Origin: Deltaproteobacteria bacterium
GTDB taxonomy: Bacteria; Desulfobacterota; JADFXK01
NCBI GenBank assembly: GCA_015233055.1
Contig: JADFYN010000012.1
Location: forward strand, 1-33,289
Length of the DNA stretch: 33,289 bases
Reading direction: 5' to 3'
The position numbers and the translations under genes were made by a program. A model generated the notes under the pieces. The model was not told the DNA's origin. It saw only the letters and a list, made by a program, of their open reading frames with translations, and did not search any database. This document shows, in pieces, positions 1 to 9,371 of this stretch. The number at the start of each line of letters is the position of its first letter. The first letter of the stretch is position 1.

Positions 1-2
1 CT

Positions 3-779
3 TATGATCCCATCCTTCAGGCCCGGAGCGGGTTAATGGATTTAACCGGGGAGCGAAACGGCCCCCCCCAAGTCCTGGGTATTCCTCTGCCGGATATGGG
101 GACCAGCGAGCACGCTTACGGCCTGGTGATGAAGGCCCTGTTGGAACGCCACATAACCGGGCAGGGCAGCCGGCTCGATGTGTCCATGTTTGAAAGCACT
201 GTCTCGTGGTTGACCGTGCCCATTACCCTGACCGAAACGTTTGGGAAAGACATCACCAGACGAGGCAACACCCATGAATTCTTTGCCCCGGTGTCCGTCT
301 TTAAAACCAAGGACGGGTTTGTGTACATCGCCGTCGGCAATGATCGGCAGTGGGAAAATATAACAAAATTACCAGGCTTTGAGGCCCTGGCCCGCGAAGA
401 ATACCGGAAAAACGAGGGCCGCATTGCTGATGTAATTAACCTGAACAAACAACTCGGTTTGATCATGGAAAAAATAGCCGGCGAAGAATTGATCATCGGG
501 TTCAACCAGGCCGGGGTGGCTATCTCGAAGATCAAAAACATACGTGACGTTATCGCCGATCCTCTGGTGGCCAGGCGGTTATTGCACGCCAAAGACTCAA
601 GGACGGATTGGGAGCTGACCCTGGCCCCGCCACCCTACATGACGCCGTACCTGAAGTCATGCGCTTCCCGTCTTTCTTTTCCTCCCCGGTTTGGCGAGCA
701 TAACGAAAAGATATACACGGGCACGCTGGGCTATTCATCTTGCAAGCTGTCCGAGTTCAAAGAGAAAAAGGTGATTTAA
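3..779 (+). CDS. CaiB/BaiF (class III) CoA-transferase, C-terminal part; 5' end lies outside the window
   Basis: Frame is open to the window edge and reads YDPILQARSGLMDLTGERNGPPQVLGIPLPDMG..., typical of CaiB/BaiF proteins; stop at 777-779. Confidence 0.85.
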   Translation, partial: YDPILQARSGLMDLTGERNGPPQVLGIPLPDMGTSEHAYGLVMKALLERHITGQGSRLDVSMFESTVSWLTVPITLTETFGKDITRRGNTHEFFAPVSVFKTKDGFVYIAVGNDRQWENITKLPGFEALAREEYRKNEGRIADVINLNKQLGLIMEKIAGEELIIGFNQAGVAISKIKNIRDVIADPLVARRLLHAKDSRTDWELTLAPPPYMTPYLKSCASRLSFPPRFGEHNEKIYTGTLGYSSCKLSEFKEKKVI

Positions 780-823
780 GATGAACTCAAATGATCTATA
801 GTTATAGATGTCCGAGGTCCCGG

Positions 824-995
824 CCCAATGCTGTTCAATTACGGCACGGTCCGACCACCTTCGGATGTGATTAAGATTCCTCACATTCGTTCGGAATGAC
901 AAACTTACATCGTCATTCCATATGGTCCACTTCCCTGTCATTTCGAGCGAAGCGAGAAATCTTCGCGTTGCATCCTTAAATTCAACAGCATTGGG
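824..995. repeat. MITE/REP-like inverted-repeat element between the CoA-transferase and mutase genes
   Basis: Arms cccaatgctgttcaatt (824-840) and aattcaacagcattggg (979-995) are inverted with 1 mismatch; inner pair aagattcctcacattcgttcggaatgac (873-900) and gtcatttcgagcgaagcgagaaatctt (937-963) is also complementary. Confidence 0.7.
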
Positions 996-1137
996 GCCAT
1001 GGCCGGGGATGGGTAAAAGGTTCCAAAACACGCCCTGGACAGCTTAACGTATTGCTTTATGTATCAATTTGTTTATGATTAAATAACAAACTATTAACTA
1101 TAATTTATGCCAGTGGTAAGCGACCAGGAGGAAGCCC

Positions 1138-1542
1138 GTGACCAGACCAAGAACAATCCGTATCCTGTTGGCCAAGCCCGGCATGGACGGTCATGATCGC
1201 GGGGCCAAAGTGGTGGCTCAGGCTCTGCGTGATGCCGGCTTCGAAGTCATTTACACCGGGTTGCACCAGACAGTGGAAAGCATCGTGGCCGCGGCCATGC
1301 AAGAAGACGTAGATATCATCGGATTGTCCATTATGTCCGGGGCCCATATTCCTATTTCAAAAAAGCTGATCAGCCTGATGAAGGAAAAAGGGCTGGACGA
1401 TATCATGGTCGTGGTGGGCGGGGTGATTCCCAACAAAGACATCCCGGAACTGAAAGAAATTGGGGTTACGGGAGTCTTCCCAGGCGGTACTCCCTTTGAT
1501 CACATCGTGGACTTCCTAACCGAAAATGTTTCCCGGAACTGA
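1138..1542 (+). CDS. Methylmalonyl-CoA mutase family, small cobalamin-binding subunit
   Basis: GTG start; [24 protein letters not shown] with DxHxxG (DGHDRG), GLSIMSGAH and VVVGGVIP: B12-binding fold. Confidence 0.93.
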   Translation: MTRPRTIRILLAKPGMDGHDRGAKVVAQALRDAGFEVIYTGLHQTVESIVAAAMQEDVDIIGLSIMSGAHIPISKKLISLMKEKGLDDIMVVVGGVIPNKDIPELKEIGVTGVFPGGTPFDHIVDFLTENVSRN

Positions 1543-1569
1543 GCGCCAATTGCCGGCAAGGAGAAGAGC

Positions 1570-3198
1570 GTGGGCGTAGCCAGATATGTGACGGATGAAA
1601 AAGGGGCGATCAAGGAAGTTGTTTTGCAGTCTGGAATCCAGGTCCAATCCCATTATGGCCCAAAAGATCTGGAGTCCCGAGGATTCGACTATGACCAGGA
1701 CCTGGGTGAACCAGGCGAGTATCCGTTCACCCGGTCGATTCATCCCCAGGGTTTCCGGTCTCGCCCCTGGACAACACGCCAGTACACCGGATTCGGGACG
1801 CCGGAAGAGACCAACGAGCGGTGCAAGTTAATGATTTCCCATGGTCAGACGGGACTTAACGTAGCCTTTGACCTGCCGACCCAGATGGGTTATGATTCTG
1901 ATGATCCCATGGCGGAAGGGGAAGTCGGCCGAGTGGGCATGGCCGTGGATTCCTTAAAGGACTTTGAAATCGCTTTCAAGGATATCAAACTCGACCGGAT
2001 CGGCGTCGGCCTGACCATAAACGCCGTGGCCACCATTGCCCTGGCCATGTTTCAAGCCGTGGCGGAAAAGTATGGCTATGCCAAAGACCGCATCAGCGCC
2101 ACCCCCCAGAATGACATTCTAAAAGAAATGATCGGCCGGGGCGCCTGGATCTTTCCAGTGGAACCCGGAGTTAAACTGGTCTGCGACTGCATCGAATATG
2201 CGGTCAAGGAACTGCCTCGGGCTAATCCCGTGTCTATTTGTGGCTACCACATCCGGGAATCCGGCGCCACTCCGGCCCAGGAGATCGGCTACGCCATTTT
2301 GATCGCCAATGCCTATATCGACAACCTGATCGCCCGGGGTTTGGCCCCAGACGATTTTGTCGGCCGGTTTTCGTTTAACTTGAACGTCTTCGGGAACCTG
2401 TGGGAACAGGTGGCCAAATTCCGGGCGGCTCGCAAGCTCTGGGCCAAAAATTTAAAAGAGAAATACGGCGTTAAAGATAAAAAGAACCTCTTCCTCCGGG
2501 GACTTTTCGGCGGCGGAGGCTATGGTTTGACCAAGGCCCAGCCGGAAAACAATATCATGCGGGGGGCCTACTATGCCCTGGCCGCGGCCTTAGGTGGCGC
2601 CCAGACCATTGCCTTGTGTTCCTATGATGAGGCCTACACCATTCCCCCGCCCCATTCGGCCTTGATCTCTCTTCGGACCTTGAATCTGCTGATGGATGAG
2701 GTGGGCTTGCGGGATACCGTGGACCCTCTGGCCGGGTCTTACTTCATCGAATCGCTGACCCTGGATATGGAAAAGAAAATCATTGCGGAAATGGACCAGG
2801 TGACGGAAATGGGCGGCATTGTCAAAGCCGTGGCCGACGGAGCCATTCAACGCCTGGTCTCCCGGCAGGCCTATGAATTTGAAAGAGGTATCCAGAACGG
2901 TGAGCTAATTAAGATCGGGGTAAACAAGGACGCCGACGAAGAGGCCAAGGACGTTGAGTTGCATGAATATAGCTATGAATCGGCCGAGCAGAAAATAGCC
3001 GAGTTACGGCAATTCAAACAAGCGCGGGATCAGCGGGCCGTAACCGAATCATTGAAGGAGTTGGAACGCGTTGTCCGGGCCGGTGAAAACGTCATGCCGG
3101 TTCTGGTCAAATGTTGCCATGCCTATGCCACGGTGGGTGAGATGTGCGGCATTTTTCGGCAAATTTACGGTGAATTTAAAGAGCCGGTTATTTTTTGA
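1570..3198 (+). CDS. Methylmalonyl-CoA mutase family, large (catalytic) subunit; substrate uncertain
   Basis: GTG start; YPFTRSIHPQGFRSRPWTTRQYTGFGTPEETN, GQTGLNVAFDLPTQMGYDSD, TPQNDILKE, GYHIRESGATPAQE, LGGAQTIALCSYDEA are family motifs. Confidence 0.93.
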   Translation: MGVARYVTDEKGAIKEVVLQSGIQVQSHYGPKDLESRGFDYDQDLGEPGEYPFTRSIHPQGFRSRPWTTRQYTGFGTPEETNERCKLMISHGQTGLNVAFDLPTQMGYDSDDPMAEGEVGRVGMAVDSLKDFEIAFKDIKLDRIGVGLTINAVATIALAMFQAVAEKYGYAKDRISATPQNDILKEMIGRGAWIFPVEPGVKLVCDCIEYAVKELPRANPVSICGYHIRESGATPAQEIGYAILIANAYIDNLIARGLAPDDFVGRFSFNLNVFGNLWEQVAKFRAARKLWAKNLKEKYGVKDKKNLFLRGLFGGGGYGLTKAQPENNIMRGAYYALAAALGGAQTIALCSYDEAYTIPPPHSALISLRTLNLLMDEVGLRDTVDPLAGSYFIESLTLDMEKKIIAEMDQVTEMGGIVKAVADGAIQRLVSRQAYEFERGIQNGELIKIGVNKDADEEAKDVELHEYSYESAEQKIAELRQFKQARDQRAVTESLKELERVVRAGENVMPVLVKCCHAYATVGEMCGIFRQIYGEFKEPVIF

Positions 3199-3311
3199 CC
3201 AGGCGCCGGATTTAGACCGGCCGCGGCGCTCCAGGCATCGTGGCCGGCTTTCTTTTAGAATGCGGGAATTCATCATTGGATGAGCCCGGTGACCAGATGC
3301 GGAGGCGGTAA

Positions 3312-5417
3312 ATGAAATACAAGATCGGCATTGATGTGGGAGGGACATTTACCGATTTTCTGTTGGCTATGGAAGACGGCACATCACAGATTTACAAAGT
3401 TTTATCGACTCCTGATGATCCGTCCATCGCCACCATGAACGGTATCGGCGAAATGGCTGCGGACAGGCATATCACCGTCGAGGAGTTCTTGCGGGATGTG
3501 ACGGTGATCGTCCACGGCACCACCGTGACCACCAATGCCGTGCTTACCTACCGCGGGGCCAAGACCGGCTTACTGACCACCACGGGCGTCCGGGATGCCC
3601 TGGAGATGCGGCGGGGGATAAGAGAGGAACAGTACAACAACCGGTATCAGAACGTGACTCCGCTGGTGGAACGCTATCTCCGTCGGCCGATTACCGGTCG
3701 GCTGGATTATAAGGGCGATGAACTCGAACCTCTGAATCTCCATGACGTGCGGGAGGCGGTGGGACTCTTTCAAGCAGAAGGCGTTGAAGCCGTGGCCATC
3801 TGTTTTATGAATTCCTTTGCCCAGGACCTCCATGAGCGGGCTGCGGCGGCCTTAGTCCAGGAAATGATGCCCGACGCCTACCTGACCGTGTCACATGATA
3901 TCCTTCCCTCCATCAGGTTTTACGACCGGGTCAGCACCACGGTCCTTAATTCCTACGTTGGTCCTATCTTAAAGTATTACTTGAAGTCATTGACGGCCAA
4001 GTTGGCTGCAGTTCGATATAACGGGGTGTTACTGATCATGGCCTCCAACGGCGGAGTGATTTCTCCGGAAGTGGCCATCGAGAAAGCCGCCTTGACTCTC
4101 CTTTCAGGACCGGCCGGCGGTCCCGTGGCCGGCATTGCCTATACCGAAATTCAAGGGTACCAGGACTGCATCACGGTGGATATGGGCGGCACTTCCTTTG
4201 ACGCGGCCTTAATCAAGAACCGGACTCCTTTTGTCACTACGGTTGGGGAAATCAACCGGCTTCGCCTGGCCTTGCCCATGTTGAACGTGGTCACCATCGG
4301 GGCCGGCGGGGGCAGTATCGGCTGGATAGATGAAGGCGGGCTGCTGCGGATGGGGCCTCAGAGCGCCGGCGCCAAGCCCGGCCCGGTCTGCTATGACCTG
4401 GGTGGAACGGAACCCACCTGCACTGATGCGGATTTGATTTTAGGCTATCTGGACCAGGATTTCTTTGCCGGTGGCCGGATGCCGCTCAACATTGACCGGG
4501 CCGAGCAGGCCATCCGAGACAAGATCGCCCAGCCGTTGAAAATGGACCTGTATGAAGCGGCCCTGGGGATGTACCATGTGATCAATGTCAATATGGCCGC
4601 GGCCGTCCGGGAAGTATCCATCACCCAGGGGCAGGATCCCCGTGATTTTCCGCTGGTCGTGGCCGGAGGGGCCGGGCCCAACCATTCTTGCATGATCGCC
4701 CTGGAACTGGAGATTCCCGTCCTGGTTATTCCCCGTGAGTCATCCATCTTCTGCGCCGCGGGGATGCTCATGTCGGATTTAAAACATGACTTCGTCCGGT
4801 CTTATCCGGTGCGGCTGAACGATATTGAGCCCCGGAGATTTACGGGCGTCTTCGACGAGATGAAGGCCGAAGGGGTGTCTTTGTTGAAAAAAGAGCATAT
4901 CCCGGAGGATAAAGTCCGGTTCGTCTATCAGCTTGATTTGCGTTACGTCAAACAATATCACGAAGTGACCCTGGAGGTGCCGGAAGAGAGCGTTTACGCC
5001 GGTGATTATCAAGCCATGGCCGCGGCGTTCCACCCCGTGCATGATAAATTATTCGGCTATTCTTTGAAAGACCAGGGCACGCCCATAGAATTGATCAATA
5101 TGCGGCTGACCGCGGTGGGGATCACCAATAAACCTAAGTTCCTGGAACAAGAATTCGCCGGATCCGATCCTTCCTCGGCCTTCAAGAAAAAGCGCCGGGT
5201 CTTTTTACCCCTGGCCCGGTCCATGGCCGAGGTGCCCGTATATGACGCCCATAAACTTCGTTTCGGCCATGAAATCATTGGACCGGCCGTTCTGGAGCAG
5301 GTCAACACGACCGCCTTCGTCACCCCGGAATACGATGTCATGGTCGATCGTTTCGGTAGCTTTACCGTTTATCTCAAGGACCGGGCGGACGAGATCAAAA
5401 GGAGGATCTTCACATGA
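3312..5417 (+). CDS. Hydantoinase A / oxoprolinase / acetone-acetophenone carboxylase family, ATPase subunit (HyuA-like)
   Basis: MKYKIGIDVGGTFTDFLLAMEDG, VHGTTVTTNAVL, SNGGVISPEVA, LLSGPAGGPVAG, VDMGGTSFD, GAGGGSIGWID. Confidence 0.93.
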   Translation: MKYKIGIDVGGTFTDFLLAMEDGTSQIYKVLSTPDDPSIATMNGIGEMAADRHITVEEFLRDVTVIVHGTTVTTNAVLTYRGAKTGLLTTTGVRDALEMRRGIREEQYNNRYQNVTPLVERYLRRPITGRLDYKGDELEPLNLHDVREAVGLFQAEGVEAVAICFMNSFAQDLHERAAAALVQEMMPDAYLTVSHDILPSIRFYDRVSTTVLNSYVGPILKYYLKSLTAKLAAVRYNGVLLIMASNGGVISPEVAIEKAALTLLSGPAGGPVAGIAYTEIQGYQDCITVDMGGTSFDAALIKNRTPFVTTVGEINRLRLALPMLNVVTIGAGGGSIGWIDEGGLLRMGPQSAGAKPGPVCYDLGGTEPTCTDADLILGYLDQDFFAGGRMPLNIDRAEQAIRDKIAQPLKMDLYEAALGMYHVINVNMAAAVREVSITQGQDPRDFPLVVAGGAGPNHSCMIALELEIPVLVIPRESSIFCAAGMLMSDLKHDFVRSYPVRLNDIEPRRFTGVFDEMKAEGVSLLKKEHIPEDKVRFVYQLDLRYVKQYHEVTLEVPEESVYAGDYQAMAAAFHPVHDKLFGYSLKDQGTPIELINMRLTAVGITNKPKFLEQEFAGSDPSSAFKKKRRVFLPLARSMAEVPVYDAHKLRFGHEIIGPAVLEQVNTTAFVTPEYDVMVDRFGSFTVYLKDRADEIKRRIFT

Positions 5418-7147
5418 GTCAGGCCAAGATCGATAAAATTCTGGTGTCCATTCTGCAGCGTCGATTTAAGTCGATTACCGAAGAGATGTCCATCGCCTTG
5501 ACCATGACGACGCGATCCCCCATCCTGTGCGAGGCCAAGGATTTCGTCACCGGCCTGTACGACGCCCAGGGTCGGATGCTGGAACAGAAAGAAAACCTGC
5601 CCATCTTGTCTTTCTCCCTGGCCCCGGTGTGTCAATACATCATCAAATACTTCGGCGAAGAGATCTATCCGGGAGACGTGATTTTCCACAACGACGTCTT
5701 TTCCATGGGCAACCAGAACAATGACGTGGCCGTATATAAGCCTGTTTTTTATCGGGACACTCTCATCGGCTGGTCGGCCTGTAAGGGACACCAGGCGGAT
5801 ATCGGCGGGGCCGTCCAGGGCGGGTATAACCCCCAGGCCACGGAAGTGTGGCAAGAAGCGCTGCGCATCCCACCGGTGAAGGTCTATGAGCGGGGGAAGC
5901 TCCGCAAGGACGTCTGGGACCTGATCTTCGCCAACATCCGGCTGGACATTGTGGCCGAGGACATGCGGGCCCAGATCGGTAGTTGCGTTGTGGGAGAACG
6001 GGGATTACTGGCCCTGGTCGAGAAATATGGACTGGACACGGTTGAGGCTCATAAGGAATATCTATTCGGCGCCACGGAAAAGATGATGCAGGCTGAAATC
6101 AGGACCATCCCCAACGGCGTTTATAAGGGGGAGGCCAGAGCCTATTATGATGGCAAGAATCCCGGATCAGTCTATACCATTCGGGTGACCATCACCGTTG
6201 AAGACGACCGGATCACCTTTGACTATACCGGAACCGACGTCCAGACCACCGGTTTTGTCAATGGCACATTTACTTCCAGCGCCTCGGCCACCATCCTGAC
6301 TTTTCTTCAGATGGTTAATCCGGACATTCCCCATAACGACGGGATGATCCGGCCGATTCAGATTATCATTCCCCCAGGGACCATCCTCAATGCGGCTTAT
6401 CCGGCAGCCACTACCTACGGTAACCATCTTTGTCCCAATAATGCCGATGCCATTATGCGGGCTTTGGCTCCGGTGATTCCGGACCGGGTTACGGCCGAGT
6501 GGAATGAACTGCTTTGTTCTCTCACCACCGGCATCGACCCCCGAAAGATGGAACCATACGTGGATATCGGGTTTATGGGCCTAAAGGGGGGCTCAGGCGC
6601 CATCAAGGGGGTGGATGGTTACGATCACATCGGCATGATCGACGCCTCAGGCGGGGTGCTGGATCAGGACTATGAGATGTTCGAGCAACAAACCCCCCAT
6701 TTGCTGCTCCATCATGAATACTGGACCGATTCCGCCGGGGCCGGGCAATGGCGTGGCGGCTTAGGGGTGGAGACCAGGTTCCGCATCGGGAGCGACCGGA
6801 CCAAACTGGTCACTTTTGGCGACGGCGACGTGGAACCGGCTTTTGGGGCCCATGGCGGTAAGGACGGAACGCTGAATAAGATTGAACTGACCTATCCTGA
6901 TGGACGGTATTATTTATGCACGACTAAAGACCTGGTCACGGATGTCCCGGCCGGGACGATCTACTTTCAACAGGCCGGCGGGGGAGGGGGCTACGGCGAT
7001 CCCAAACTGCGTCCGGTCCATCTGGTGGTCAAAGATGTCAGAAACGGAGTTGTCTCGGTGGACGCAGCCAGGAACGATTATGGAGTGATCATTGATCCTA
7101 AAACCTTTGATGTGGATGAGGCCGCCACGGCCGGATTGCGGAGGTAA
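5414..7147 (+). CDS. Hydantoinase B / oxoprolinase / acetone-acetophenone carboxylase family, catalytic subunit (HyuB-like)
   Basis: Overlaps the HyuA stop (ATGA); EEMSIALTMTTRSPILCEAKDFVTGLYDAQGRML, VIFHNDVFSMGNQNNDVAV, AGGGGGYGDPKLRP. Confidence 0.93.
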   Translation: MSQAKIDKILVSILQRRFKSITEEMSIALTMTTRSPILCEAKDFVTGLYDAQGRMLEQKENLPILSFSLAPVCQYIIKYFGEEIYPGDVIFHNDVFSMGNQNNDVAVYKPVFYRDTLIGWSACKGHQADIGGAVQGGYNPQATEVWQEALRIPPVKVYERGKLRKDVWDLIFANIRLDIVAEDMRAQIGSCVVGERGLLALVEKYGLDTVEAHKEYLFGATEKMMQAEIRTIPNGVYKGEARAYYDGKNPGSVYTIRVTITVEDDRITFDYTGTDVQTTGFVNGTFTSSASATILTFLQMVNPDIPHNDGMIRPIQIIIPPGTILNAAYPAATTYGNHLCPNNADAIMRALAPVIPDRVTAEWNELLCSLTTGIDPRKMEPYVDIGFMGLKGGSGAIKGVDGYDHIGMIDASGGVLDQDYEMFEQQTPHLLLHHEYWTDSAGAGQWRGGLGVETRFRIGSDRTKLVTFGDGDVEPAFGAHGGKDGTLNKIELTYPDGRYYLCTTKDLVTDVPAGTIYFQQAGGGGGYGDPKLRPVHLVVKDVRNGVVSVDAARNDYGVIIDPKTFDVDEAATAGLRR

Positions 7148-7164
7148 GCCTGTGAGAATTGCAG

Positions 7165-7317
7165 ATGCCAACGCAAATGTTCGTCAGCTCGCCGGGAGCA
7201 TTTTCCTTAGACCTACACGACCGGCATCAAAAGGCGGCGTGGTGTATTGTTCTCTCTGATGCACGAAACGATTACAACCGGCAAAAATGGGGATTCGTAG
7301 GAGATGTCACATTATGA
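7165..7317 (+). CDS. Possible 50-aa small ORF directly upstream of, and overlapping, the methyltransferase start
   Basis: MPTQMFVSSPGAFSLDLHDRHQKAAWCIVLSDARNDYNRQKWGFVGDVTL; stop overlaps the methyltransferase ATG (ATGA at 7314-7317). No recognised family. Confidence 0.3.
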   Translation: MPTQMFVSSPGAFSLDLHDRHQKAAWCIVLSDARNDYNRQKWGFVGDVTL

Positions 7318-8177
7318 AGACTTTTTCTAAGGGTGATCATAAGATTATTTGGGGTGATGCTCTGGAGGTTATGCAAAGCGAACTGCCTGATGGGTCGGTC
7401 GACCTGATTTTTGTAGATCCGCCGTACAATATTGGAAAGCAGTTTAATGACAGACGAGACAAATGGGAGTCGGAAGAAAATTATTTGACATGGTGTTATT
7501 CATGGTTCGATACTTGTATACGGAAACTAAAAAATAACGGCAGCTTCTATCTTATGAGCGCTACGCAAAATATGCCGTTTTTTGATATCTATTTGAGAAA
7601 GAAACTTCACATATTGTCTCGGATTGTGTGGTGCTATGACAGCTCAGGCGTTCAGGCCAAGAAATATTATGGTTCATTGTATGAGCCAATCCTCTTCGCA
7701 GTAAAAGACAAAAGCAATTATACCTTCAATGCCCAAGATATTCTTGTTGAAGCCAAGACAGGAGCAAAACGCAGATTAGTAGATTACAGGAAGCCGAACC
7801 CGTCACTGTATAATATTACTAAGGTCCCTGGGAACGTTTGGGAATTTCCGAGAGTGCGGTATAGAATGGATGAATACGAAAACCATCCTACACAAAAGCC
7901 CATCGCACTTATTGAAAGGCTCATAAGGGCAAGCTCAAATCCTGGTGATATTGTTCTTGATCCGTTTTCGGGCACATTTACCACGTCGTATGTCGCTAAG
8001 ATGTTAGGACGCAGTTCAATAGGTATTGAAGCAGAGGAAAGCTATGTTAAGATCGGTTTAAGACGGATCGGGATTTTAACCCATTACGATGGAATAGAGT
8101 TAAGAAAAGAACAGCGGTCTTTCGAGGTTGCAGGAAATTTGGACAGCCAACAACTTAAGCTCTTTCAGGAACGATGA
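7314..8177 (+). CDS. DNA (amino-) methyltransferase of an R-M system, beta-type motif order
   Basis: FVDPPYNIG (DPPY motif) N-terminal to NHPTQKP and DPFSGTFTTSYVAKMLGRSSIGIE. Start chosen at 7314 (MKTFSKG) after a taggag RBS at 7299-7304; the ORF track starts at 7287. Confidence 0.9.
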   Translation: MKTFSKGDHKIIWGDALEVMQSELPDGSVDLIFVDPPYNIGKQFNDRRDKWESEENYLTWCYSWFDTCIRKLKNNGSFYLMSATQNMPFFDIYLRKKLHILSRIVWCYDSSGVQAKKYYGSLYEPILFAVKDKSNYTFNAQDILVEAKTGAKRRLVDYRKPNPSLYNITKVPGNVWEFPRVRYRMDEYENHPTQKPIALIERLIRASSNPGDIVLDPFSGTFTTSYVAKMLGRSSIGIEAEESYVKIGLRRIGILTHYDGIELRKEQRSFEVAGNLDSQQLKLFQER

Positions 8178-9295
8178 TGGATCACGAATTTACAGACCAA
8201 CTGAAGGGAATATTGCGAACACGTTTTGGGGAACACGCTGAAGATGTATACGAAAAAAGCCCCATGCTGCAATACCTCAACATAAAAAGTAGATCTGCGA
8301 ATAGAGGATCAAAGGCAAGGGGAAGCTTTGCGAATTTCTACGCTATTTACGTTTTGGTGGAGGACTATCTGGCGCATGGTTTTGACAAGGAGGGTGATTA
8401 CTCAGGATATGAGGGTGCTAGATTTAAAGATTTGTCTCTTCGGCAGAGAGAATTGCCCTTTGGGAACAGGCTGGAAAATCATGCCTTAAATCACCGGATG
8501 AACGAAGACTTCCGGAAATATTTTCCACAGTCAACATTCATCCCAATCTTACGGGATGTTAGTGCAAATCGTTATTGGATTAATGAGAACCTTCTGAAGG
8601 TGACGACTAACAGCAATCTATATAATATTGCGAGTGTTATCATTGATATAATTGACTTATATGTAAAAACAAAAAAACATGCTTTCAATGCGTTTATACA
8701 AACATGCGAACGATTGAGAAATATTGATAAAGAGAGTGCTAATGCTATAGAAGAATTCATACTGAGTCTCTTGGCTACGAACGTTGATGCGCGAGTCTTT
8801 GAAATCGTAACTTAAGCTATTTTAAAGTATTACTATGATGAACAGATGGTGTATCTCGGGTTCGAAATCGATCACATCACCAAAGAAAACCTGAAGCTAT
8901 ACAAGACAGGCAGAACAAATGCAAATGATGGAGGTATCGATTTTGTGATGCGGCCACTGGGAAGATTCTTTCAAGTCACAGAAACTCTGGACGTGAGGAA
9001 ATACTTCTTAGATATTGACAAAATAGAACACTATCCGATAACATTTGTCATCAAGTCGGAGAAATCGATCGACTATTTGAAGCGGCAACTTGAAGATAAG
9101 GCCAAGAAACAGTATGCTGTAGCGGCCATAGTCCGGCAATATCTCAACTGCATCGAAGAAATTATTAATATTCCTGCCTTGGAGGAGAGGTTCAGAGAGA
9201 CAGTGAAAAATAACCGCATTAGAGAAGTGTTAGAGGAAATCATCAAACAAAGCAAAGTTGAGTTTAATCATAGGGGGTCCGACGAAGACGGATAG
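8174..9295 (+). pseudogene. Restriction endonuclease of the adjacent R-M system, interrupted by one in-frame TAA (8813-8815)
   Basis: ORFs 8174-8815 and 8846-9295 share a frame with no other stop. The joined reading FEIVT*AILKYYYDEQMVYLGFEID...LYKTGRTNANDGGIDFVMRPLGRFFQVTE looks like one endonuclease with a possible D..(F/V)Q nuclease core. Confidence 0.7.
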
Positions 9296-9371
9296 TTCAA
9301 TAAGCCTATATTTATTGCCTAACTATTTCGACTTCTGGGTTACTTATCGTAGACAAATTGGAGGTAACGGC

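Noticed and set aside
116-592. 158-aa minus-strand ORF and other long antisense ORFs (42-275, 735-1031, 1105-1347, 5369-5854, 25818-26267)
   Set aside because: Most lie opposite well-supported genes in GC-rich DNA and none has recognisable motifs; 735-1031 spans mainly the repeat element.
3312-7147. Naming the HyuA/HyuB pair as acetone carboxylase (acxAB)
   Set aside because: The family includes several different activities, the third AcxC-like subunit is not visible and no search could be run.
8813-8815. Recoding (stop read-through) at the TAA
   Set aside because: TAA is not the usual selenocysteine (UGA) or pyrrolysine (UAG) codon and no recoding structure was evident; nonsense mutation or sequencing error is simpler.
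8846-9295. Independent 149-aa gene downstream of the endonuclease ORF
   Set aside because: It is in the same frame as 8174-8815, the intervening codons look coding and no clear RBS precedes its ATG, so an interrupted single gene is more likely.
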